From positions 1 through 6,845 of the forward strand of contig NZ_LWHB01000080.1 of NCBI RefSeq assembly GCF_001889065.1: 6,845 bases of DNA, given 5' to 3'. Each line of letters starts with the position of its first letter. The stretch's first letter is position 1. Shown here piece after piece: positions 1 through 6,516 of this stretch. Source of the DNA: Suttonella ornithocola (GTDB taxonomy: Bacteria > Pseudomonadota > Gammaproteobacteria > Cardiobacteriales > Cardiobacteriaceae). A program made the translations under genes and the position numbers. The notes under the pieces were generated by a model. It had not been told where the DNA came from, searched no databases, and saw only the letters and a program-made list of their open reading frames with translations.

Positions 1-238
1 AAAACAGTGTAATTGTCATGGACAATGCCGCTTTTCATAAACGCAGTGATATTCAAGCAATCATTGAAGAGCATGGGCATGAGATACTTTGGTTACCCCC
101 TTATAGTCCAGACTTAAATCCTATTGAAAAGATGTGGGCTTGGATTAAGCAAATACGCAAAGAATGGCGGATGGATTGTATTGATACTTTATGCTTTTAT
201 CTGCTTTGGATTGGGTTGGGTTTTAGATGATTGCACTA
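1..238 (+). mobile_element. IS630-family insertion sequence, right end only (left part lies outside the window)
   Basis: The block carries the 3' part of an IS630-type transposase and ends in the inverted-repeat tip TTTTAGATGATTGCACTA (221-238). It is followed by TA at 239-240, the dinucleotide target that IS630/Tc1-mariner elements duplicate. From 241 on the DNA reads as integrase coding sequence, so the element is inserted inside that gene. The tip matches the right end of the 92-bp element at 662-753 in 17 of 18 positions. The right boundary is therefore supported by two independent copies. The left end and the other TA copy cannot be seen here. Confidence 0.85.
3..230 (+). CDS. IS630-family transposase, C-terminal fragment (DDE_3 superfamily), 5' end cut by the window edge
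   Basis: This is the C-terminal part of a DDE transposase that cuts and joins its own element at TA sites. The frame is already open at position 3 and reads NSVIVMDNAAFHKR before the rest, so the ATG at 18 is internal and not the start. The Asp of VMDNAAFH is the usual second catalytic acid. The Glu of LPPYSPDLNPIEKMWAWIK, the strongest IS630 hallmark, is the third. The first catalytic Asp and the N-terminal helix-turn-helix lie upstream of the window. The TGA at 228-230 falls within the terminal inverted repeat, as is common in compact elements. The last ~25 residues after WIKQIRKEW are not a motif I recognise and could be either natural or slightly altered. No frameshift is evident in the visible part, so the copy may be intact. 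Confidence 0.85.
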   Translation, partial: NSVIVMDNAAFHKRSDIQAIIEEHGHEILWLPPYSPDLNPIEKMWAWIKQIRKEWRMDCIDTLCFYLLWIGLGFR

Positions 239-659
239 TATTTGGATGAAATCACGCCTGAGCATCGCAGTCATAAATCAGAAAAGAGCCGATTTACTTT
301 TTTTGCCAATAGTTTTCTTGGGAAAATGTATGTTGACCAAGTATCACCGAATGATATTGAGCTATTTATCCGTCAACGCAAAGAGAAAGTAAAAGATGCG
401 ACGATTTTGCGTGAGATTGGGATGTTGAGTGCGTTATTCACCCATTGCATCCGCTGGCGATATTGCCTCAGTAATCCAACCAAGTCTGCTCAAAAACCAC
501 CTGAACCCACACATCGTCAGCGACGTGTTTTTCCACATGAAATTGAGCAGATTTTAATGCTCTTACGTTATCGGGAAGATTCTCCTATTTTTCTGCGTTG
601 CCAAGTCGCCGCTGTCGCTTTTTTACTTGCGATAGAAACAGGGATGCGTGCAGGAGAAA

Positions 660-683
660 TATAGTCAAATCAGCTAAAAAACA
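660..683 (+). repeat. Left terminal inverted repeat of the MITE, including the TA target copy
   Basis: Reads TATAGT, two variant bases, then ATCAGCTAAAAAACA. It matches the reverse complement of 732-755 at 22 of 24 positions. The first TA is the target-site duplication. Confidence 0.9.
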
Positions 684-753
684 GAACGTTATCTACCGCT
701 AGAATGGTTAGATAAGGGCTATAGGATGTTTTGTTTTTTAGCTGATTGCACTA
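662..753 (+). mobile_element. 92-bp MITE-like non-autonomous element of the IS630 family, with TA target duplication
   Basis: The element lies between TA copies at 660-661 and 754-755. Its ends are 22-bp inverted repeats (662-683 and 732-753) matching at 20 of 22 positions; both contain ATCAGCTAAAAAACA or its complement. It has no coding capacity. An inner imperfect hairpin (TTATCT...AGATAA, 689-715) fills the centre. The right tip matches the IS630 right end at 221-238 in 17 of 18 positions. It is therefore probably an internally deleted derivative moved by that transposase. Its first three bases, TAG, fall in frame and stop the integrase immediately at 662-664. Deleting 94 bp (element plus one TA) restores the integrase frame, which is strong proof of the boundaries. 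Confidence 0.9.
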
Positions 754-755
754 TA
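732..755 (-). repeat. Right terminal inverted repeat of the MITE, including the TA target copy
   Basis: Reads TGTTTTTTAGCTGATTGCAC and then TATA on the plus strand. It pairs with 660-683 and shares its last 18 element bases, with one difference, with the IS630 end at 221-238. Confidence 0.9.
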
Positions 756-1160
756 TTTAGTATGACTTGGGATAATGTTTATTTAAAAGAGGGATATGTA
801 CATCTTCCTCGTACTAAAAATAACGATTGGCGAGATGTGCCGTTATCGCATCGGGCAGTTGAGTTGATTGAAAAAATGATTGGTTTTAGTGAGATAAAAG
901 TTTTTAGTTTTGCCCAAGAATCCACTGTGCAGGCTTTTCGATTGGCAGTTAAAGCAGCAGGTATTCAAGATTTACATTTTCATGACTCTCGTCATGAAGC
1001 GTGCTCACGAATGGCATTGTTACCTGGTATAGATGTGATAAAACTGTCTAAAATTATTGGTCATTGAGATCCAAGATCGTTGATGGTTTATTTCAATCCC
1101 ACAGCGCAAGAGTTAGTTTCAGTCATTTGTGGTTGATTGCTGTAAATAGTGATTTGATAA

Positions 1161-1205
1161 GGCTCTAGACTATCAGGAATAACCTGTTAGTCTAGAGCCA
1201 TAATT
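1161..1205. terminator. Strong hairpin, probable bidirectional terminator between integrase remnant and lctP
   Basis: The arms GGCTCTAGACTA (1161-1172) and TAGTCTAGAGCC (1188-1199) are perfectly complementary over 12 bp. After one T-T mismatch the stem continues with CAGG/CCTG (1174-1177 and 1183-1186), closing on a 5-nt loop AATAA. On the plus strand the stem is followed by ATAATTTTTCT, a usable U-tract. On the minus strand, downstream of the lctP stop, the tract is weak (TTATCAAATC). The site lies 11 bp after the lctP stop and 24 bp after the old integrase stop, the expected place for a terminator shared by convergent genes. Confidence 0.8.
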
Positions 1206-1210
1206 TTTCT

Positions 1211-2914
1211 CTATGGGGCAACAAATTGTATTTTATCCTGTATGTGAAAAACATACATCGCTAATAATCCAATAATTCCCGAAGCAATTAAATAATAAAT
1301 AGTGGGAATAATGGTTTTACGTAAAGTTAAACCTTCTCTTCCTAATAATCCGACGGTCGCTGAGGCGGCTACTACATTGTGAATAGCAATCATATTCCCT
1401 GCTGCTGCTCCAACAGCTTGTAATGCAAGAATAAATGTACCTGATACATGTATTTGCTCAGCAACTCCTAGTTGGAACTGACTCAACATCATATTAGAAA
1501 CTGTGTTAGAACCTGCAATAAATGCCCCTAAAGCGCCAACTGTTGCGGCAAAAAAAGGATAAACCTCGCCAAATAGACTAGCAATTCCTCTAGCCATCAT
1601 TATTGGCATAGAGACGATATCAGCGGCATTTACACCTGAATTAATCATAATTCTAACCATAGGAATGGTAAAAATTAATACAACTCCTGCACCTAGTAAA
1701 ACACCTATGGACTCCTTCGTTGCCCTTTGTATCATATCATGACGCATTCTATGAAAGAACATTGCAAAAACTGCCGCGATAATCATTAAACCACCCGGAA
1801 TGTAAAGTGGTTGAAATCCCGCGCTAATTTTTTCTACCCCCAAAATATTAGTAAATTTAAAATCAATAAATTTAGACCATGCCATAGCGTCTGGTGAAAC
1901 TCGGGTAATCACTAATAAAGCTGTCATCAATACATAAGGCAACCAAGCAGACCAAAGAGGAATATGACGTGGTGTGCCAATATCATCCAATTTTATCTGT
2001 AAACTTCCTAACCAAGCTGTTGGCCAATTTTCAGGCACATCAAAATTCCATGGAGTTTTAGGGATTAGAAATCCCGCTTTTGCGGCAGGCAATACAATCA
2101 TTAACCCAATCAATCCACCAAGAAGAGAAGGAAACTCTGGTCCAATAAAATAGCCAACAAAATAGTAAGGAAGAATCATGGCTAATGCGGCAAAAATGGC
2201 GAATGGAGCTACACCAAGCCCCTCTTTCCATGAGCGATTTTTACCAAAAAAGCGGGTAAGCATGACGCACATAAATAATGGCATAACTACACCAACAATA
2301 GAATGAATCATTACAACGTCATGTGTAACTAACTCTAAAAAACCTCGCCATGAAAGGTCTTGAGCAGCAAAAATGGGTTCTAAAGTCCCTTTATCTAATC
2401 CCCCATCAATTCCAATAACAATTGGAGTTCCGATAGCACCAAAAGAAACGGGCGTTGATTGCACCATCATTCCTACCATAACTGCACCCATTGCTGGGAA
2501 TCCAATAGCAACTAATAAAGGAGAAATTACAGCTGCTGGTGCCCCATATCCAGCAGCACCTTCGATAAAAGAACCAAAAAGCCAAACTATAATAATAGTT
2601 TGTATTCTTCTGTCTGGGCTAATATTTGTAAATCCACTGCGAATTATTCCTATAGCACCTGATTCTTTTAGTGTATTTAGCAAAAATATCGCGCCAAAGG
2701 CAACCCACAATACACCTATAGCAATTACAATTCCTTGTAATGTTGAAGCTGCGATACGGAGCAAGTCCATTTGCCAAGCAAAGTCTGCAATGATGACCGT
2801 TATTGCAAAAACAATTGGCATTGCATATTTTGCCTTAATATGAAAGCCTACTAATAATATACCTGCTAATAAAATTGGCGTAAAAGCAAGTAATGCTAAG
2901 ATTGATTGGGACAT
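1211..2914 (-). CDS. lctP: L-lactate permease, LctP family
   Basis: An inner-membrane lactate importer of the LctP family (TC 2.A.14), whose members carry lactate, and often glycolate, with protons. The 567-residue product is close to the usual 530-590 and is hydrophobic almost throughout, with many membrane segments. Family hallmarks are visible: WVAFGAIFLLNTLKESGAI (about 70-88), GSFIEGAAGYGAPAAVISPLL (114-134), QSTPVSFGAIGTPI (152-165), and near the C-terminus GAFIAGSNTVSNMM and ALQAVGAAAGNMIAIHNVVAA. The ATG at 2914 is preceded by GAGGAG (2926-2921) at a 6-nt spacing. The gene lies 46 bp after the fused ATPase gene on the same strand, with no hairpin between them, so read-through from the opp operon is likely. 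No lactate dehydrogenase or LldR-type regulator is in the window, so the lactate role rests on family resemblance. D- versus L-lactate and glycolate preference cannot be told from sequence. The gene appears intact. Confidence 0.93.
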   Translation of the reverse strand: MSQSILALLAFTPILLAGILLVGFHIKAKYAMPIVFAITVIIADFAWQMDLLRIAASTLQGIVIAIGVLWVAFGAIFLLNTLKESGAIGIIRSGFTNISPDRRIQTIIIVWLFGSFIEGAAGYGAPAAVISPLLVAIGFPAMGAVMVGMMVQSTPVSFGAIGTPIVIGIDGGLDKGTLEPIFAAQDLSWRGFLELVTHDVVMIHSIVGVVMPLFMCVMLTRFFGKNRSWKEGLGVAPFAIFAALAMILPYYFVGYFIGPEFPSLLGGLIGLMIVLPAAKAGFLIPKTPWNFDVPENWPTAWLGSLQIKLDDIGTPRHIPLWSAWLPYVLMTALLVITRVSPDAMAWSKFIDFKFTNILGVEKISAGFQPLYIPGGLMIIAAVFAMFFHRMRHDMIQRATKESIGVLLGAGVVLIFTIPMVRIMINSGVNAADIVSMPIMMARGIASLFGEVYPFFAATVGALGAFIAGSNTVSNMMLSQFQLGVAEQIHVSGTFILALQAVGAAAGNMIAIHNVVAASATVGLLGREGLTLRKTIIPTIYYLIASGIIGLLAMYVFHIQDKIQFVAP

Positions 2915-2927
2915 AATATTCTCCTCT

Positions 2928-2937
2928 ATATGTTAAA
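2928..2937 (-). promoter_or_regulatory. Copy 1 of the repeated intergenic word TTTAACATAT, upstream of lctP
   Basis: The minus strand reads TTTAACATAT directly before the lctP ribosome-binding site (GAGGAG, 2926-2921). The same 10-mer occurs at 6481-6472, and its first nine bases occur at 6422-6414 before oppB. All three copies are in the short non-coding gaps of this locus and in the same orientation relative to the minus-strand genes. The rest of the 46-bp gap (2915-2960) is AT-rich. I see no convincing -35/-10 pair and no terminator in it. A regulatory role is inferred only from recurrence and position. Confidence 0.35.
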
Positions 2938-2960
2938 TTTTCAATAAATTATTTTTAATA

Positions 2961-4559
2961 TTAAAGGTCAAAAGCAGCGTTAATCAAACGTTGAGTATAT
3001 TCTGTTTGCGGTTGATAGAATATCTGCTCAGCAGTTCCTGTCTCCATAACTTTTCCTTTCTGCATAACAATTACTCTATCACTCATTGCCCGAACTACTG
3101 ATAAATCATGGCTAATAAATAAATAGCTCAAGTGATATTTCTGTTGTAAACTGCGTAATAAATCTACAATTTTTACTTGAATAGAGCGATCCAGTGCGGA
3201 TGTTGGCTCATCTAGCAAAACAAATTTAGGTTGTAAAATTATAGCGCGTGCAATAGCAATTCGTTGGCGTTGCCCACCGGAAAATTCGTGAGGATAGCGG
3301 TTAATCATATCAGGTGATAAAGCAACTTCTTCTAAGATAGTGGCTACTCGTTCACGGCGTTCTTTTCCTGATAATTCAGCTTGATGAACCAATAGTCCTT
3401 CACCAATAATTTCGCCAATGGTTAGACGTGGAGAAAGTGATCCGAAAGGGTCTTGAAAAACCATTTGCATTTTACTTTTAGTATCTCTTCGCTCTTTCTG
3501 TGAAAGCGTAGATAAATTTTTCTTTTCAAAAATTACTTTACCTTTATAGTCAAGCATCTGCATAACAGCTTTTCCTAAGGTAGATTTTCCTGAACCAGAT
3601 TCTCCAACAACGCCTAATGTTTCTCCACTTTTTAGCGTAAAAGAAATATCTTCTACTGCTGTAAATACTGCTTTTGCTCCTCCAAATATTCCGCGTTCTG
3701 TCACAAACTCCACTCGGATATTTTTTGCCTCTAACAATTCAACAGCATCTTCGGCTATGGGGTGTTTTAAACCATTAGGAGTAGCATTTAATAGCTCAAC
3801 CGTATATTGATGTTCTGGCGCAGAAAAAACTGTTTTAATATTACCTCTTTCAACGACCTCCCCTAAGCGCATAACACAAACGGTTTCTGAATAATGTTCA
3901 GCCAATCCTAAATCATGAGTAATAAAGATAATTGCCATCCCCATTTCACGCTGTAAATCATGAAGTAAGTCTAAGATTTCAGCTTGAATCGTAACATCTA
4001 GTGCTGTAGTGGGTTCATCAGCAATCAGCAAATCTGGCTCGTTAATCAATGCCATTGCTATCATGATGCGTTGTAATTGCCCACCAGAAAATTCATGTGG
4101 ATATTGTTTTAATCTTTTAGCTGGCTCTTTAATACGAACGCGTTCTAACATCAATACGGCTTTTTCGCGTGCTTGTGCCTGTGAAGTCTTTGGATAATGT
4201 GCAAGCACAGTTTCGATTAACTGATTCCCTATCGTCATAAAGGGGTTTAAAGAAGTCATTGGTTCTTGGAAAATCATACCAATACGATTTCCACGCAACC
4301 GGCGTAAAACAGATTCTGGCGCTTTGAGTATATCTACTTCTTCAAAAATAATTTTACTCTCATCAGAGTAATGAGTAACGTTTGTAGGCAATAAGCGAAC
4401 AATACTCATTGCAGTGACTGATTTTCCTGAACCAGACTCTCCGACTAACGCCAATGTTTGACCTTTTTCTAAGGAAAAAGAAACGCCACGAACAGCATTG
4501 ACTTCTCCATGTGCCGTTTGAAAAGTAATATCTAAATTATCAACCGTCAACAACGACAT
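2961..4559 (-). CDS. Oligopeptide ABC transporter ATPase, fused OppD-OppF (two nucleotide-binding domains in one chain)
   Basis: This cytoplasmic ATPase drives peptide uptake through OppB and OppC. The 532-residue chain has two full ABC domains. The first has Walker A GESGSGKS (40-47), Q-loop Gln98, signature SGGQLQR (158-164), Walker B LLIADE (177-182) and switch His215. The second has Walker A GESGSGKS (319-326), Gln369, signature SGGQRQR (427-433), LLDE (448-451) and His484. All catalytic residues are present in both. The layout resembles E. coli YejF (529 residues) rather than separate OppD and OppF. I see only one cysteine (Cys228), so a cysteine-ligated iron-sulfur cluster as reported for some DppD/OppD-type proteins is unlikely. 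I chose the ATG at 4559 (MSLLTVDNL): it follows the oppC stop by 1 nt, has AAGGAG (4572-4567) at a 7-nt spacing, and begins where the domain begins. An upstream ATG at 4604 would add 15 residues inside oppC and is less likely. Confidence 0.93.
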   Translation of the reverse strand: MSLLTVDNLDITFQTAHGEVNAVRGVSFSLEKGQTLALVGESGSGKSVTAMSIVRLLPTNVTHYSDESKIIFEEVDILKAPESVLRRLRGNRIGMIFQEPMTSLNPFMTIGNQLIETVLAHYPKTSQAQAREKAVLMLERVRIKEPAKRLKQYPHEFSGGQLQRIMIAMALINEPDLLIADEPTTALDVTIQAEILDLLHDLQREMGMAIIFITHDLGLAEHYSETVCVMRLGEVVERGNIKTVFSAPEHQYTVELLNATPNGLKHPIAEDAVELLEAKNIRVEFVTERGIFGGAKAVFTAVEDISFTLKSGETLGVVGESGSGKSTLGKAVMQMLDYKGKVIFEKKNLSTLSQKERRDTKSKMQMVFQDPFGSLSPRLTIGEIIGEGLLVHQAELSGKERRERVATILEEVALSPDMINRYPHEFSGGQRQRIAIARAIILQPKFVLLDEPTSALDRSIQVKIVDLLRSLQQKYHLSYLFISHDLSVVRAMSDRVIVMQKGKVMETGTAEQIFYQPQTEYTQRLINAAFDL

Positions 4560-4560
4560 A

Positions 4561-5469
4561 TTAGCGCTCCTTAGGATCAAAGGCGTCACGCAAACCGTCG
4601 CCAATAAAATTAAAACAGAACAACATAATCGCTAGAAATAATGCGGGAAATATGAGTAACCAAGGTGCACTTTCCATTTGTTTTGCCCCTTCAGAAATAA
4701 GAACGCCTAACGAAGTCATAGGTTCTTGTACCCCCAAGCCTAAAAAGCTTAAAAAGCTTTCTGTCAATATCGCAAGAGGAATGGTTAATGTAACATAAAC
4801 GACAACGGTTCCTAAAGTATTAGGAACAATATGACGACGAATAATAGATAGAGGCGAAACGCCTAATACTTCTGCTGCTTGAACAAATTCTTTATGCTTC
4901 AAGCTCATGGCTTGACCGCGTACAATTCTTGCCATTGTCAACCACTCTACAGCCCCAATAGCAGCAAACATTAAGTAAATATTACGCCCAAAAAATACCA
5001 TTAATAAAATTACAAAAAACATAAATGGCATAGAGTAAAGGACATCCACTACACGCATCATAATACTATCTGTTCGTCCCCCTGCATAACCAGCGATAGC
5101 GCCATACGCAACACCAATAATAAGACTCACTGCTGTTGCACAAAGGCCAACTAATAATGAAATTCTCATTCCATATAACACGCGCACGAATAAATCTCGT
5201 CCATTAGCATCTGTTCCAAACCAATGACCGTTTTCTAAAGAAGGAGCGGTTTGAAAATCATCCCAAAAAACCTCATCAATAGCATAAGGTCTTAAATGTG
5301 GACCAAAAAAAGCCAATAAGATTAATACCAATAGAACAATCATTGCAGCAACTGCTGCTTTATTTGCAAAAAGGCGTCTCATAGCATGCTTCATTAAGCT
5401 ATCGCCTTTTTTAGCTTTTAATGGCACGTTATGCAAAGTTTTTGTATCGTCTAATTTTTCTTCACTCAT
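4561..5469 (-). CDS. oppC: Oligopeptide ABC transporter permease OppC
   Basis: The second membrane subunit of the peptide importer, pairing with OppB to form the channel. The product is 302 residues, the same length as E. coli OppC. It has a cytoplasmic N-terminus, a first membrane segment near 37-55, the family motif HWFGTDANGRDLFVRV (82-97), and four or five further membrane segments. The EAA coupling loop EFVQAAEVLGVSPLSIIRRH (194-213) docks on the ATPase, and the C-terminus is NFIGDGLRDAFDPKER (287-302). The start at 5469 (MSEEKL) is preferred over the ATG at 5496. It forms a 4-bp ATGA overlap with the oppB stop, has AAAGGTGAG (5484-5476) ahead of it, and gives the family length. The overlap suggests translational coupling with oppB. 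The adjacent ATPase start lies 1 nt after the TAA. Whether natural substrates are oligopeptides or smaller peptides depends on OppA. Confidence 0.94.
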   Translation of the reverse strand: MSEEKLDDTKTLHNVPLKAKKGDSLMKHAMRRLFANKAAVAAMIVLLVLILLAFFGPHLRPYAIDEVFWDDFQTAPSLENGHWFGTDANGRDLFVRVLYGMRISLLVGLCATAVSLIIGVAYGAIAGYAGGRTDSIMMRVVDVLYSMPFMFFVILLMVFFGRNIYLMFAAIGAVEWLTMARIVRGQAMSLKHKEFVQAAEVLGVSPLSIIRRHIVPNTLGTVVVYVTLTIPLAILTESFLSFLGLGVQEPMTSLGVLISEGAKQMESAPWLLIFPALFLAIMLFCFNFIGDGLRDAFDPKER

Positions 5470-6404
5470 GATAATCTCACCTTTGGATCTAACCAAGCAT
5501 AAGCCAAATCTACTAATAGGTTAAATAACACAATCAATACACCGTAAAAAACAACTACACCTAATACTAATGTGTAATCACGATTCAGTGCGCCTTGTAC
5601 AAAATAGCGCCCTATTCCCGGAATACCAAAAATTTGCTCAATAACAACAGAGCCAGTTAACATAGCCGCACATGCTGGTCCTAAATAACTCACAATCGGC
5701 ATAAGCGCTGGTTTTAAGCAATGACGTATGATAACAGCCTTTTCTGATAATCCTTTTGCTCTAGCAGTTCTTACATGGTTTGCACGCAATACTTCTATCA
5801 TTGAGCCACGCATTAGTCGAGATACATAAGCGATTTGGGGAAGTACTAAGGCAATTACAGGTAATATCATTTGCTTCCAAGAATTTCCCCAACCACCGCT
5901 TGGTAAGATTTTTAATCCCCACCAAGTGAAGGGTAATACTACTAAAAATAGCTGTAATAATGGTGCAACTACAAAATTAGGGATAGTAATACCAGTCATT
6001 GCAGCGCTCATGACGGTATAATCTATTTTACTGTTTTGCTTAATAGCTGCGATAATTCCAAGGAAAGAACCAACCACTACGGCAATAGCAATCGCAGTAA
6101 AACCTAATTTCATCGAAACGGGGAAACCATATCCAATAAGCTCATTAACTGTTCTATCAGTATATTGAAAAGAAGGACCAAAATCGCCGCGTAAAATACT
6201 GCCCATATAGCGTAAATATTGCTGCCATAACGGCTCATCTAAATGATACATAGCATTGAGATTAGCTTGAATTTCAGGCGGTAAGGTTCGCTCCAAATCA
6301 AAAGGTCCACCCGGTGCAAAACGCACCATAAAAAAAGCTAAAGTAATGATGACTAATAAAGTCGGAATTGCCACCAATAGCCGTCTAAATACATAACGCC
6401 ACAT
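5466..6404 (-). CDS. oppB: Oligopeptide ABC transporter permease OppB
   Basis: The first membrane subunit of the peptide importer. It has 312 residues (E. coli OppB has 306). The N-terminus MWRYVFRRLLVAIPTLLVI leads into membrane segment 1 (about 9-30). The periplasmic loop has APGGPFDLERTLPPE (30-44) and the hallmark GDFGPSFQY (73-81). Further segments lie near 100-122, 132-157, 179-197, 233-255 and 279-303. The coupling loop is RTARAKGLSEKAVIIRHCLK (212-231), followed by the family motif FGIPGIGRYFVQGALNRDYTLV (259-280). I chose ATG 6404 because AAGGA (6414-6410) precedes it at 5 nt and the protein then starts where the family does. The longer reading from 6473 adds 23 unrelated residues over the control region. 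This is the first gene of the oppB-oppC-ATPase-lctP cluster. Close similarity to Opp (rather than Dpp) subunits supports an oligopeptide role. Confidence 0.94.
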   Translation of the reverse strand: MWRYVFRRLLVAIPTLLVIITLAFFMVRFAPGGPFDLERTLPPEIQANLNAMYHLDEPLWQQYLRYMGSILRGDFGPSFQYTDRTVNELIGYGFPVSMKLGFTAIAIAVVVGSFLGIIAAIKQNSKIDYTVMSAAMTGITIPNFVVAPLLQLFLVVLPFTWWGLKILPSGGWGNSWKQMILPVIALVLPQIAYVSRLMRGSMIEVLRANHVRTARAKGLSEKAVIIRHCLKPALMPIVSYLGPACAAMLTGSVVIEQIFGIPGIGRYFVQGALNRDYTLVLGVVVFYGVLIVLFNLLVDLAYAWLDPKVRLS

Positions 6405-6413
6405 AATTTTCCT

Positions 6414-6422
6414 TATGTTAAA
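6414..6422 (-). promoter_or_regulatory. Copy 2 of the repeated intergenic word TTTAACATA, abutting the oppB ribosome-binding site
   Basis: The minus strand reads TTTAACATAAGGA, so the last A of the word is also the first A of the oppB Shine-Dalgarno AAGGA. The word ends 9 nt before the oppB ATG; in lctP the equivalent distance is 14 nt. A bound protein or RNA here would sit next to the ribosome site. Function is inferred from recurrence only. Confidence 0.35.
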
Positions 6423-6471
6423 CAATGGAATAAAAGCATTCCCAAGTAAAAATGGATATTTTTTTAGAGCC

Positions 6472-6481
6472 ATATGTTAAA
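6472..6481 (-). promoter_or_regulatory. Copy 3 of the repeated intergenic word TTTAACATAT, mid oppB-oppA control region
   Basis: This is identical over 10 bp to the copy upstream of lctP. It lies between the putative divergent -10 region (6495-6501) and oppB, so it would be in the oppB leader and at or upstream of the -35 region for oppA. Confidence 0.35.
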
Positions 6482-6485
6482 GGGA

Positions 6486-6516
6486 AAGATTTTTTATGAT
6501 AACCTGAAAAAATCTT
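6486..6516. promoter_or_regulatory. Perfect 10-bp inverted repeat in the oppB-oppA control region, candidate operator
   Basis: The arms AAGATTTTTT (6486-6495) and AAAAAATCTT (6507-6516) are exactly complementary, separated by 11 nt. The spacer contains the -10-like sequences for both directions. This arrangement would let one bound dimer block both oppA and oppB. As RNA it would be an A-U stem and weak. A terminator is unlikely because no gene ends here. Confidence 0.45.
6495..6500 (+). promoter_or_regulatory. Putative -10 element for oppA
   Basis: TATGAT matches the sigma-70 consensus TATAAT in 5 of 6 bases. It would start transcription about 30 nt before the oppA ATG. No good -35 hexamer is present at 16-18 bp upstream, so the promoter would be weak or activator-dependent. 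Confidence 0.35.

Larger units (their letters stand above)
241..1136 (+). pseudogene. Tyrosine recombinase (phage-type integrase) pseudogene, broken by two insertions and a nonsense codon
   Basis: Integrases of this family exchange DNA strands through a catalytic tyrosine helped by Arg, Lys, His, Arg and His/Trp. The visible part starts in the core-binding domain (YLDEITPEHRSHKSEKSRF). The 5' part is missing from the window because the IS630 element is inserted there. Catalytic residues can be followed: Arg of GMRAGEI (647-649), Lys of PRTKNN (816-818), His and Arg of HDSRHEA (981-983 and 990-992), His of IIGH (1062-1064), and Tyr of LMVYFNPTAQ (1089-1091). A 92-bp element splits the gene at 662-753; without it and one TA the frame joins as RAGEI-FSMTWDNV. 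A TGA at 1065-1067 replaces the Arg normally found in the family's GHRDPRSL motif, one base change from CGA, and removes the tyrosine. The original stop is TGA at 1134-1136. The neighbouring genes are ordinary transport genes, so what DNA it once mobilised is not visible. Confidence 0.88.

Noticed and set aside
726..755. The ATG at 726 as a new start for the integrase C-terminal half
   Set aside because: The codons from 726 to 755 are MITE sequence, not integrase, and the resulting product would lack the catalytic tyrosine.
1161..1199. The hairpin as an integrase attachment site or dif-like site
   Set aside because: No second copy is seen in the window, no tRNA gene is nearby, and the T-tract and position fit a terminator better.
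2373..2843. 156-codon open frame on the plus strand
   Set aside because: It is antisense to the lctP coding sequence, has a low-complexity Pro/Ile/Ala-rich product with no family resemblance, and lacks a ribosome-binding site.
4009..4197. 62-codon open frame on the plus strand
   Set aside because: It is a shadow opposite the first ABC domain of the ATPase, which has all its motifs intact.
4742..4760. Tandem AAAAAGCTT words inside oppC
   Set aside because: They encode the repeated Ser-Phe-Leu of the conserved ESFLSFLGLG segment, so protein sequence explains them.
6405..6473. A 23-residue N-terminal extension of OppB from an upstream ATG
   Set aside because: The extension has no counterpart in OppB proteins and covers the control region. 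The internal ATG at 6404 has a proper ribosome-binding site.
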